Shown here: positions 23,538 through 31,654 of the stretch, one piece after another | How positions within the stretch are numbered: position 1 is the first letter of the stretch | How the letters are laid out: every line of letters starts with the position of its first letter | From: Clostridia bacterium | Lineage (GTDB): Bacteria; Bacillota; Clostridia; Christensenellales; Aristaeellaceae | Length of the DNA: 51,535 nt | Assembly (NCBI GenBank): GCA_030535375.1 | Contig: JAUNJB010000006.1 | Coordinates: 1-51,535, forward strand | Reading direction: 5' to 3' | Program-made: the position numbers and the translations under genes | Notes under the pieces: generated by a model | What the model was told of the DNA's origin: nothing | Databases searched by the model: none | Seen by the model: only the letters and a program-made list of their open reading frames with translations

Positions 23538-25087
23538 GGCTGTGAGGGTCCTTTCCGGGCGAGATGACGGTAGAAGACGGAGACGGTTACATCCTCACAG
23601 ACGAAGTTGAACGTGTCCGCGTCGGGATTCATCACCGTGCCGTAGGGATCGGAATACATGAAGTTGGTGCCCGCGAGCATGACCTTATACGCGCCGCGCT
23701 CAAATTCCAGCAGCGGCGTGATGCTGCCGATGAGCAGCAGCAAAGAAAGCACGCACGCGGCGTAGCGGTTTTCCCTGCGGGTGACGGCATCCAGCAGGAA
23801 GCGGATGGCATAGACGCTCAGTACCGTCAGCCCGGGGATGGAAAAGCGCATAGAAAAGTCGAATTTGTAGCCGATCTGCAGGACGGGGGAAATGAGCAGC
23901 GCGAACTGCGTCGCCAGGAAGAGCGGGTCCCTGCGGTATCTGACGCCCAGCACCAGCGAGAGCGCGCCGAATTCAATCAGCCAGAACAGCACAAGCCGCA
24001 TGAAGCGCTTGGGATCGGCAAGCGAATAGACCAGCACGTCGGCGCGCAGCGGCGCATCGCTGGATGCGCGGTTGGCGGCGAAGTAGAGCAGAAAGCTCGG
24101 CGCGATGGCCAGACAGGCAAGCAGATTGCGCCCCGTCAGGCAGGCGCGCAGAATGCGCCCCATCCCCCCGCGCACGCCGTGCGAGCGTATCAGCCGGATG
24201 AGCATGACCAGGGCCAGGGCGACAAAATATACGAACAGCCCGAGGAAGGGCATCGGGGAAAACGGCAGGGCGGCCAGGCCGATGAGCGCGAAGGAGCCGA
24301 TATCCGAGGGCTTTGAGAGCAGCAGCAGCGTCGCCAGCCAGGCGGGCGTGCTCTGGTTGTAGACCCAGAACAGGCAGGTGGTGTGCGAGGAGAACTGATA
24401 CATGCCGGCCCACCACTCGATCTGATTGTTCCAGTCGTCCTGATAGGCGGCCATGAGGCCGTCCATGCCGGAGAACATCACAAAGCACAGGAGCGCCAGG
24501 CATACCGTGGGCAGCGACTTGGCGCGGACCAGCGAGAGCAGCAGCAAAAAGATGAGCACGAGAAACCAGACCGTCTCCGCGAACAGCGCCGCGTTTGCCG
24601 CGCCCCAGAGCACGTCTGCACCGAGGAGCGCTGCGGCGGCCTTGCCAAAGAGCGCGGGCACGAGCCAGTAGGCGATATAATAGGTGAGCGCGCAGGTGGT
24701 GCCGTCAAAGTAGACGGGCCAGGCGTTGTTCAGCAGGTCGTGAAAGATGGCGTTGCGCCCGTAATGATCCTCGTTCTGGTAGAACATGCCGCCGATGCCC
24801 GAAAAAAATGTCCACAGCAGCGCGCAGGCGATCACCGCGCAAAGGGACAGACGGGAGACGGAGAACGCGTCTTCGCCGCAGTCAAACGATTCGGACGGGG
24901 CCTGATCCGGCAGCGCGCGAACCGGCCGACGGTCTGCGCGGATATACAGCACGAACGCCGCCGCAACGGCCATCACGCTGGGCACGGAGACCAGCGGACG
25001 CACCCACGTGAGCAAAAAGGCCGCGGTGGGCACGAGCAGCGTAAGCAGGGCAAGGGCGCGCAGCGTGCGTCGGGACAAGCGGATCAT
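23534..25087 (-). CDS. Polytopic membrane protein, GT-C-like
   Basis: 517 residues, about eleven hydrophobic segments and no close family recognised. The first large extracytoplasmic loop holds FYQNEDHYGRNAIFHDL (about residues 102-118), whose E-D pair and position fit the metal-binding D/E-x-D/E site of GT-C glycosyltransferases. The soluble tail of about 60 residues (EFERGAYKVMLAG onward) is probably extracytoplasmic. AAGGAGG stands 7 bases before the ATG. It is the first gene after the promoter at 25141-25168 and overlaps the next gene by 4 bases. The role in the operon is inferred: sugar transfer during surface-glycan assembly. Confidence 0.7.
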   Translation of the reverse strand: MIRLSRRTLRALALLTLLVPTAAFLLTWVRPLVSVPSVMAVAAAFVLYIRADRRPVRALPDQAPSESFDCGEDAFSVSRLSLCAVIACALLWTFFSGIGGMFYQNEDHYGRNAIFHDLLNNAWPVYFDGTTCALTYYIAYWLVPALFGKAAAALLGADVLWGAANAALFAETVWFLVLIFLLLLSLVRAKSLPTVCLALLCFVMFSGMDGLMAAYQDDWNNQIEWWAGMYQFSSHTTCLFWVYNQSTPAWLATLLLLSKPSDIGSFALIGLAALPFSPMPFLGLFVYFVALALVMLIRLIRSHGVRGGMGRILRACLTGRNLLACLAIAPSFLLYFAANRASSDAPLRADVLVYSLADPKRFMRLVLFWLIEFGALSLVLGVRYRRDPLFLATQFALLISPVLQIGYKFDFSMRFSIPGLTVLSVYAIRFLLDAVTRRENRYAACVLSLLLLIGSITPLLEFERGAYKVMLAGTNFMYSDPYGTVMNPDADTFNFVCEDVTVSVFYRHLARKGPSQP

Positions 25088-25140
25088 GGAGCCTCCTTCC
25101 CCGCGTGCGGGGACATGCGGAAAATGAACAATATCAATTT

Positions 25141-25168
25141 ATTATACACCTTTTATATTCTGTTTGCA
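25141..25168 (-). promoter_or_regulatory. Promoter of the glycan/acylation operon
   Basis: On the minus strand TTGCAA (25168-25163), a 16-bp spacer, then TATAAT (25146-25141), 54 bases before the first start codon. No other promoter was seen in the junctions down to 15990. Confidence 0.75.
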
Positions 25169-25228
25169 AGGCTGCGGGCCGGGCAATCGTCCCTTCGGGG
25201 AGCGGGGGATAAAACGATTTCCCCTCCC

Positions 25229-25256
25229 GGAAGGGGGAGAGGAAACGGGGTATTGG
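25229..25256 (-). terminator. Probable terminator of the L,D-transpeptidase gene
   Basis: Read on the minus strand, TTTCCTCTCCC pairs imperfectly with GGGAGGGGAAA, followed by TCGTTTTAT. It starts 10 bases past the stop codon. Confidence 0.6.
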
Positions 25257-25265
25257 GCTTCCCGG

Positions 25266-26981
25266 TCAGCCGACGCTGTCGGATACGGGCACGTAGAACG
25301 TGGGCTCCGCGGTGACGGCCGGCGTCTGCTCGGGGAAGGGCGTGGGCGACGCATCGATGCCGGGGGACTCCGCTGTGAGCGCGGCGTCCGGCGCTGAGGA
25401 GGGCTCGGCCGTGGGGGCGGGCGTCGGATCGACGTCCGCGGAGAAGAGCAGCGACTGCGTCTGCTTGCCCGCAGCGCCGTCCACCGTCAGGCCGTGATCC
25501 TGCTGGAACGCTTTGACGGCCTCGATGGTGCCGCCGTAATAGCCGCCCGTGATCGAGCCGTTGTAGTAGCCCAGCTCGGCCAGACGCACCTGGAGCATGT
25601 AGACATCTGACCCGGTCTTGCCGCGCGAGAGCGTGCGGTATTCCGTGGGCCAGTTCTCCCGGCTGTAGACGGGCGTGGGCGTGGGCTCCGGCAGCGGGTT
25701 TTCGCGGAGCGTGCTGCTGTTGAGCGTGCGCTTCAGGGTCATCGTGTATTCGGGGTCGTATTCGCCCTCGTAGACGGTGATGATGGTGCCCTCCTCGCAG
25801 TTGTCATAGATCCATTTGGCGTCGGAGACGAGCAGGCGCACGCAGCCGTGCGAGGCGGGCGTGCCCAGCGCCTCGAAGGACTTGACGGAGAGCGTGCTCT
25901 CGTCCGGGGCGGAGTAGAGCACGGAGTGGAAGGCGTTGGCCGAGTCGATGCGCGTGAGATACTGTGCGTGGGAATCCCACGTGGGGAAATAGCCCCAGCG
26001 CGCGCGCTTCTTGGGCATGATGGTCGTGCCGAGCGGCGTGGGATTGCTGGAGGTGCCGGTGGAGCAGATCATCTCCCGCACGAGCACGGTGTATTCGCCG
26101 TTCTCGTCGTAGGTATAGGCGCGGGTGATCTGGTTGGTCACATCGACCATCAGGGTATACTGCGCCGGGGCGGGCGTGGGCGAGGGGCGCGGCGTGGCGC
26201 TCGCCGGCACGGCGTCGGCGGAGAAGAGCAGCTCCTGCGTCTGCTGGCCGGCGATGCCGTCGACCGTCAGGCCGTTGTGCTCCTGGAAAGCCCGGACGGC
26301 GCTTCGCGTGATCTTGTAGTAACCGCCGGACACCTTCGCCTCGTAGAAGCCCAGCTCGGCCAGGCGCGTCTGCAGCGCGCTGACCAGATCGCCGGAGTCG
26401 CCGTACTCCAGCTTGCGCGTGTAGGTGAACGGCGCGGGCGTGGGCGTAGGCGTCAGGACGGGCACGGGGGACGGGGTGGCGTAGGGCGTGGTGCCGTCGC
26501 GTGCGATGGCGGCGTCGGAAAAGAGCTGAGTCCAGGTGGCGGCGTCGAGCTTGCCCGTCTCGCGCATATTGTTGTATTTCTGGAAGCGGCGTGCGGCGCT
26601 TTGCGTGCCCTCGAGGTAGTTGCCGGAGCATTTGCCGAAGTAGTAGCCCAGCTCGGTCAGCCTCTCCTGCGCGGCGAGCACGTCGTCGCCGGAATCGCCA
26701 TATTGCAGCGTCTTGTCCGGCGCGGGGCGCGGCGTGGATGTGGCGGCCGGGGCCGCCGTGGGCGTGGCAGGCGCCTGCGGCACGGGCGTGAAGGTTTCCT
26801 CGACGATGAGGTTCTCCTCCTCAAGCGGCGAGACCGCGGCGCCCGGCGGCAGGAAATTGATGCCGCCTTCGTCATCGAGCAGCACCGTGCCGTTTTCATC
26901 CTCCCAGAGGATCGTTTCCGCGTGGGCGAGCGCAGATGTCATCAGCATGAGGCCCAGCAGGAGGGAGAATATGCGTTTCAT
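25266..26981 (-). CDS. Secreted L,D-transpeptidase (YkuD) with three peptidoglycan-binding domains
   Basis: 571 residues from the ATG at 26981, preceded by GGAGGA; 157 in-frame codons further upstream belong to another frame. Signal peptide (cut near AHA at 21), then PG_binding_1 at about 93-155 and 189-254, a YkuD catalytic domain at about 275-405, and a third PG_binding_1 at 450-514. Pro/Thr/Ala-rich linkers separate them. The catalytic motif SHGCVRLL gives H378, C380 and R382. Such enzymes make 3-3 crosslinks or attach proteins to peptidoglycan. A catalytic domain between binding domains, with a Pro-rich tail, is less usual than N- or C-terminal placement. Confidence 0.93.
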   Translation of the reverse strand: MKRIFSLLLGLMLMTSALAHAETILWEDENGTVLLDDEGGINFLPPGAAVSPLEEENLIVEETFTPVPQAPATPTAAPAATSTPRPAPDKTLQYGDSGDDVLAAQERLTELGYYFGKCSGNYLEGTQSAARRFQKYNNMRETGKLDAATWTQLFSDAAIARDGTTPYATPSPVPVLTPTPTPAPFTYTRKLEYGDSGDLVSALQTRLAELGFYEAKVSGGYYKITRSAVRAFQEHNGLTVDGIAGQQTQELLFSADAVPASATPRPSPTPAPAQYTLMVDVTNQITRAYTYDENGEYTVLVREMICSTGTSSNPTPLGTTIMPKKRARWGYFPTWDSHAQYLTRIDSANAFHSVLYSAPDESTLSVKSFEALGTPASHGCVRLLVSDAKWIYDNCEEGTIITVYEGEYDPEYTMTLKRTLNSSTLRENPLPEPTPTPVYSRENWPTEYRTLSRGKTGSDVYMLQVRLAELGYYNGSITGGYYGGTIEAVKAFQQDHGLTVDGAAGKQTQSLLFSADVDPTPAPTAEPSSAPDAALTAESPGIDASPTPFPEQTPAVTAEPTFYVPVSDSVG

Positions 26982-27108
26982 GGAATGTCCTCCAGATGCG
27001 TTGAGAATGGGAGGGAGCGGCGGCTTGCGGCCGCTTCCTTTATATACGACGGATGAGGCGCGGCGTTTCTTCCCGCCGGACGGCGCATGAAAATATGTCC
27101 AGCGCGCG

Positions 27109-27756
27109 TTATAGCTGTCCGGTGTACCAAATCGCGAGGGCGAACAGCGCCAGAACACCCAGGGCCAGCAGCGGCGCGGCGCGGTCAAACGAGGAGCGCA
27201 GGCCGTGGATGCTGTTTTCCAGGGCGACATTGCGCTCGGAGAAGCGGTCGTAGATGCGGTCGGACAGCGCGTCGGCCTCCTCCTGCGTGAGCGCGATGGA
27301 AAGGAGCGCCTCCTGCCAGCCATGGATATCCGGCGCGGACGATGAATGCGCGGCCAAGCGACCGCTGCTGTGCAGCATGGCGGCGATCTCCTCGGGGGAG
27401 AAGCCGTCCAGCGTGAGGCAGAGCGCGGCGCGGCGGGCAAACGGCAGGTCAAGCGCGGATACGAGCGAATCCGTCACCGGAAAGGAGGCGGCTTTTTTGA
27501 GCGCGTCGCGCTTGGGCCTGCGGCGCATTTTTTTGAGAAAATAGTCGTCGCAAAGGCGCAGAGCGGAGGAATATAAGAGGCGTTTGGCCTCGCTTTCGCC
27601 AATTTCTGCATTTTTAGCGGCCCCAAGTCGCAAAAATGCCTGAAAGGTCAGTTCGAGCGCGTCGTGCGGGCTGCGGCTGAGCATAAAGCACAGCCGGTAA
27701 ACGGAATCGTGCCACTGACCAAAGAATAAATCAAATGAATTACAGATGTTTGCCAT
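27109..27756 (-). CDS. Degenerate sigma-factor-like protein with C-terminal membrane anchor
   Basis: 215 residues from the ATG at 27756 (AGAAAGG upstream); the frame extends further but without a ribosome site. Residues about 10-45 (FFGQWHDSVYRLCFMLSRSP, then ALELTFQAFLRLG) resemble ECF sigma region 2. LDLPFARRAALCLTLDGFSP followed by EEIAAML (about 115-141) resembles the start of region 4, but the second helix of the HTH is not recognisable. The last 22 residues (APLLALGVLALFALAIWYTG) are a membrane segment. It may be a membrane-held regulator rather than an active sigma factor. It is 127 bp upstream of the L,D-transpeptidase gene on the same strand. Confidence 0.65.
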   Translation of the reverse strand: MANICNSFDLFFGQWHDSVYRLCFMLSRSPHDALELTFQAFLRLGAAKNAEIGESEAKRLLYSSALRLCDDYFLKKMRRRPKRDALKKAASFPVTDSLVSALDLPFARRAALCLTLDGFSPEEIAAMLHSSGRLAAHSSSAPDIHGWQEALLSIALTQEEADALSDRIYDRFSERNVALENSIHGLRSSFDRAAPLLALGVLALFALAIWYTGQL

Positions 27757-27840
27757 GCGGAATACAACCTTTCTGGCTATGCAATCAGAAACGCTTTTAT
27801 GCACTGACTCGATAAAAAAAGAATTATAGCGAAATCGGAC

Positions 27841-27869
27841 TTGCAAATGCTTATTTGCTATGCTATAAT
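27841..27869 (+). promoter_or_regulatory. Promoter of the opp operon
   Basis: TTGCAA (27841-27846), a 17-bp spacer, then TATAAT (27864-27869), 82 bases before the oppA start. Confidence 0.85.
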
Positions 27870-27950
27870 GCATTATATCATGTTGGCCCGGGAGTGGCAA
27901 GACCTCCCCCGATGCCCGCGTGGACAACCGATCACAAGGAGGAAAATGCC

Positions 27951-29660
27951 ATGAACAACCGTCTTATCGCATGGCTGCTTTGCCTGGTCATGCTGCTGGC
28001 CGTGGGCGCTGTGGCCTACGCCGAGACCAACCCCAATGCGGGCGCCGGCTATTACCCGGGCACCAGCGAGAAGGGCGCTATCAGCGTGGAGTGCTCCACG
28101 ATGAGCGTCATGAATACGATTAAAATGACTTACAGCACCGAACTGAGCATCGCCCGTCATACTCAGGACTGCCTGGTCAAGCTGAGCTCGGTGGACAACC
28201 AGATCGTTCCGGCCGCGGCCGAGAGCTGGACCTCTTCTGAGGATGGCCTCACCTGGACCTTCAAGATCCGTGAGGGCATGAAGTGGGTCAACTCCAAGGG
28301 CGAGGTCATCGGCGACGTGACCGCGAATGACTTCGTCTTCGCGTGGCGCGAGCTGCTCAACCCGACCAACGCCGCTGAGTACTACGCCTTCGCCACCGTC
28401 TTCAAGAACGCTCAGGCGTACTACGATTACGCTTCCGGCGTCGAGGGCGCTGAGGAAGTGAAGATCGAGGATGTCGGCTTCCGCGCCGAGGATGATTACA
28501 CCCTCGTGTGCGAGCTGGAGACCTACCTGCCGTACTTCCTGCAGTATGTGAAGTTCGAGGTCATGTCCCCGGTTTACGAGCCGTTCTACAATGAGGTCGG
28601 CGCTGACAACTATGGCACCTCCCCGGACACCATGCTCTACTGCGGCGCGTTCTACATGACCGACTGGGTCCTGGAGAACACCATCACCACCGTCCGCAAT
28701 CCGTACTGGTGGGATGCCGAGAACGTCTCCCTCGAGAAGATCAACTGGGTGAAGTACACCGACACCAACGCGAAGTTCAACGCGTTCCTCGGCGGCGAGA
28801 TGGACCTCATCGACATCACCGGCGACCAGCGCGCGTCCTTTGAGGCTGAGGGCTTTAACGTCTCCAACTACGTCGGCGGCTACAGCTTCTACCTCTACTG
28901 CGTCGTGGATGATCCGAGCCGCGACATCGGCAACCTGAACCTGCGCAAGGCGATCAGCTATGCCTTTGACCGTACCCAGATCATCAACACCGTGTTCAAG
29001 AACGACAACGAGTCTGCCCCGTCCTTCGCGCTGGGCATCAGCGGCGTGAACACCGAGACCTTCGGCGAGGCCGTCCTGGCCGCCAACGGCGGTGAGCCGC
29101 TCTACCCGACGACCTCCAACGAGGAGCTTGCCAAGGAATACTTCGCCAAGGCGCTTGAAGAGCTTGGCAAGACCGCGGACCAGATCGACATCACCTTCAT
29201 GACCTCCGAGGGCACGCAGAACGAGCTCTACAGCCAGGTCATGCAGGAGCAGCTGCGCCGCGTGCTGGGCATCGAGGCGAAGATCGAAGTGCTGACCATC
29301 ACCGAATCCCGTGCCCGCCGCAACGCGCACAACTATGATCTGTTCGCCGGCGGCTGGGGCCCGGACTACAATGACCCGATGACCGATCTTGAGCTGTGGA
29401 CCACCACCAACGGCAACAACCACACCGGTTACTCCAACGCGGCGTATGACGAGCTGATCGAGAAGGCGAAGGTTGAGCTCGATCCGGTCGCCCGTGAGCA
29501 GCTGTTCATCGAGGCTGAGAAGCTGATCGCCGAAGATCTGCCGATCATCCCGATGTACTGGCGTCATGAGGACTACGTCGTCAGCGAGAAGATGGCCGAG
29601 GGCTATGCCCGTCTGCCGTTCCAGGCGTATAACCTGATCTACACCAAGCTGGCCGAGTAA
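27951..29660 (+). CDS. oppA: Oligopeptide ABC transporter substrate-binding protein
   Basis: 569 residues from the ATG at 27951, with AAGGAGG 9 bases upstream. A signal peptide (LLCLVMLLAVGAVAYA) ends at a type I site, AYA-ET, with no lipobox cysteine. The mature part is an SBP_bac_5 domain: AAESWTSSEDGLTWTFKIRE, WVNSKGEVIGDVTANDFVFA and the later LNLRKAISYAFDRTQI are family signatures. The family captures di- and oligopeptides and docks on the permease pair. First gene of oppABCDF. A hairpin right after it (29691-29727) likely keeps its transcript in excess. Confidence 0.93.
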   Translation: MNNRLIAWLLCLVMLLAVGAVAYAETNPNAGAGYYPGTSEKGAISVECSTMSVMNTIKMTYSTELSIARHTQDCLVKLSSVDNQIVPAAAESWTSSEDGLTWTFKIREGMKWVNSKGEVIGDVTANDFVFAWRELLNPTNAAEYYAFATVFKNAQAYYDYASGVEGAEEVKIEDVGFRAEDDYTLVCELETYLPYFLQYVKFEVMSPVYEPFYNEVGADNYGTSPDTMLYCGAFYMTDWVLENTITTVRNPYWWDAENVSLEKINWVKYTDTNAKFNAFLGGEMDLIDITGDQRASFEAEGFNVSNYVGGYSFYLYCVVDDPSRDIGNLNLRKAISYAFDRTQIINTVFKNDNESAPSFALGISGVNTETFGEAVLAANGGEPLYPTTSNEELAKEYFAKALEELGKTADQIDITFMTSEGTQNELYSQVMQEQLRRVLGIEAKIEVLTITESRARRNAHNYDLFAGGWGPDYNDPMTDLELWTTTNGNNHTGYSNAAYDELIEKAKVELDPVAREQLFIEAEKLIAEDLPIIPMYWRHEDYVVSEKMAEGYARLPFQAYNLIYTKLAE

Positions 29661-29690
29661 TCCTCGCTCCGCAAACGAAGACGTGAGTCA

Positions 29691-29727
29691 ATGCGGCATG
29701 GGACATATGCGCCTGTGCCGCATTTTC
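29691..29727 (+). terminator. Attenuating hairpin between oppA and oppB
   Basis: Stem ATGCGGC / GCCGCAT (29691-29697 with 29717-29723) followed by TTTTC. The spacer also carries partly complementary bases. Confidence 0.65.
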
Positions 29728-29757
29728 GTCATGATTTACAGAAAAGGAGGGAGAGCG

Positions 29758-30693
29758 TTGCTCCGCTATATTCTCAAGCGAGTGGTTTATGCCGTACTGA
29801 CGCTGTTTGTGCTCATCACTCTGGTTTTCTTCATGATGCGCATGCTCCCGGGCGACCCGTTCCTGGGTGAAAAAGCGATCTCCGCGACGGCTCTGGCGAA
29901 CATGAACGCCAAATACGGCCTGGACAAGCCGGTTTTTGTCCAATATCTGATGTATATGGGCAACTGCCTGCGTGGAGATTTGGGCGTCTCCATTACCTAC
30001 AACCGTGACGTGATGGGCATCATTTCCGAGTCCTTCCTCGTTTCGGCTGACCTGGGCGTCCGCGCCATCATCTTCGCGGTGATCATCGGCGTCCTGCTGG
30101 GCGCGGTAGCCGCCGTCAAGCGCGGAAGCGCCTGGGATTCGTTTTCCATGTTTATCGCCATGATCGGCGTGTCCGTGCCGAGCTTCATCCTCGGCGCGCT
30201 GCTCCAGTATTTCCTGGGATTGCAGCTGCGCAAGGCGTTTGGCGTCAATATCTTTCCGATTCAGGGCTGGGGCACGTTCAAGCACACCGTTTTGCCGGCG
30301 TTTGCGCTGGGCCTTAGCTCGCTGGCGACGGTGTCGCGCCTGATGCGCACCAGCATGCTCGACGTGCTCAGCTCGGATTACATCAAGACGGCGAAGTCCA
30401 AGGGCCTTTCCCAGGGAAAGATCCTTTGGCGCCATGCGATGCGCAACGCGATCATGCCCGTCGTCACCGTGATGGGCCCGACGGTCGCCTCCGTGCTGAC
30501 CGGCACGTTCGTCATCGAGAGCATTTTCAATATTCCCGGCCTGGGCAAGTATTTTGTCACCAGCATCAAGGACCTTGATTACACGATGATCGGCGGCACC
30601 GTTGTCTTCTACGGCGGCCTGCTGATCGTGTGCACCCTGGTGGTCGACCTGCTCTATGGCTTCATCGACCCGCGCGTAAAGCTGGAGGAGTAA
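29758..30693 (+). CDS. oppB: Oligopeptide ABC transporter permease
   Basis: 311 residues from a TTG at 29758, 7 bases after AGGAGG; the upstream in-frame ATGs lie in the preceding hairpin and lack a ribosome site. The N-terminus LLRYILKRVVYAVLTLFVLI is typical of OppB/DppB. MRMLPGDPF follows the first membrane helix. The cytoplasmic EAA-type loop reads AKSKGLSQGKILWRHAMRNA (about residues 212-231) and contacts the ATPases. Six membrane segments are expected. It forms the transmembrane pore with OppC. Confidence 0.95.
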   Translation: MLRYILKRVVYAVLTLFVLITLVFFMMRMLPGDPFLGEKAISATALANMNAKYGLDKPVFVQYLMYMGNCLRGDLGVSITYNRDVMGIISESFLVSADLGVRAIIFAVIIGVLLGAVAAVKRGSAWDSFSMFIAMIGVSVPSFILGALLQYFLGLQLRKAFGVNIFPIQGWGTFKHTVLPAFALGLSSLATVSRLMRTSMLDVLSSDYIKTAKSKGLSQGKILWRHAMRNAIMPVVTVMGPTVASVLTGTFVIESIFNIPGLGKYFVTSIKDLDYTMIGGTVVFYGGLLIVCTLVVDLLYGFIDPRVKLEE

Positions 30694-30696
30694 GAT

Positions 30697-31650
30697 ATGG
30701 AGCATATTGATAAGTCACGTTTTGCCCATGTCGGTGAGAGCGCACATGACCGCGAGGCCATTGCCCGCCCCAGCCTGACCTTTACCCAGGATGCCATGCG
30801 CCGTCTGGTCAAGAACAAGGTGGCGCTGGTGTGCGTGGTGATCATCATCCTGCTGACGCTCCTGTCCATCTTCGCGCCGATGCTCTCCCCGTTTGATTAC
30901 CGTGAGCAGCACTATGGCCACACCAATGCGCCGATAGGCACCGTCTGCGACGACGATACCATGCCGGGCTACGGCCATGTGCACCTCTTTGGCACCGATA
31001 CCCTTGGACGCGACATCTTCACCCGCGTGTGGATGGGCGGCCGCGTGTCGCTGACCATCGCCATCGTCAGCGCGCTGGTCGATCTGGTGCTGGGCAGCAT
31101 CTACGGCGGCATTTCCGGCTACTTCGGCGGCACGCTCGACATCATCATGATGCGCCTGCTGGAGATCATCAACGGCATTCCGTATCTGATCATCGTCATT
31201 TTGCTGATGATGATCATGAAGCCGGGCATGGTCACGATCATCGTGGCGTATTCGCTGGTCGGCTGGATACCGATGGCGCGCCTCGTGCGCGGCCAGGTCG
31301 TCGCCCTCAAGCAGCAGGAGTACATCGCCGCGGCGGAGGCCATGGGCGCCAGCGCGTCGCGCATCATCGCGCGCCATCTGCTGCCCAACACGCTGTCCGT
31401 CGTCATCGTCCGCGTCACGCTGTCCATCCCGAGCGCCATCTTCTCGGAGGCGTACCTGAGCTATATCGGCCTGGGCATCCCGCTGCCGATGTGCTCCTGG
31501 GGCTCCCTGGCGCAGGCGGGCATCGAGAACTTCCGCATCTATCCTTCGCAGCTGATCATCCCCGCTGTCTGCATCAGCCTGACGATGCTGGCGTTCAATA
31601 TGTTTGGCGACGGTCTGCGCGATGCATTCGATCCGAAGCTGAGGAGGTAA
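30697..31650 (+). CDS. oppC: Oligopeptide ABC transporter permease
   Basis: 317 residues; a GGAGGAG site inside the oppB 3' end precedes the ATG. An N-terminal OppC_N region (MRRLVKNKVALVCVVIIILL, about 30-49) is followed by the BPD_transp_1 domain. The segment HLFGTDTLGRDIFTRVWMGG is a family signature, and the EAA loop is AAEAMGASASRIIARHLLPN (about 209-228). Six membrane segments are expected. Gap to oppB is 3 bp and to oppD 4 bp, consistent with one operon. Confidence 0.95.
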   Translation: MEHIDKSRFAHVGESAHDREAIARPSLTFTQDAMRRLVKNKVALVCVVIIILLTLLSIFAPMLSPFDYREQHYGHTNAPIGTVCDDDTMPGYGHVHLFGTDTLGRDIFTRVWMGGRVSLTIAIVSALVDLVLGSIYGGISGYFGGTLDIIMMRLLEIINGIPYLIIVILLMMIMKPGMVTIIVAYSLVGWIPMARLVRGQVVALKQQEYIAAAEAMGASASRIIARHLLPNTLSVVIVRVTLSIPSAIFSEAYLSYIGLGIPLPMCSWGSLAQAGIENFRIYPSQLIIPAVCISLTMLAFNMFGDGLRDAFDPKLRR

Positions 31651-31654
31651 CGTC

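Noticed and set aside
17247..25087. Teichoic-acid D-alanylation (dlt) or alginate operon
   Set aside because: MBOAT and SGNH proteins fit both, but DltA, DltC and alginate-specific genes are absent.
26982..27452. 157-codon upstream extension of the L,D-transpeptidase
   Set aside because: It runs antisense-free but through the 3' part of the sigma-like gene in another frame. The signal peptide and ribosome site at 26981 fix the start.
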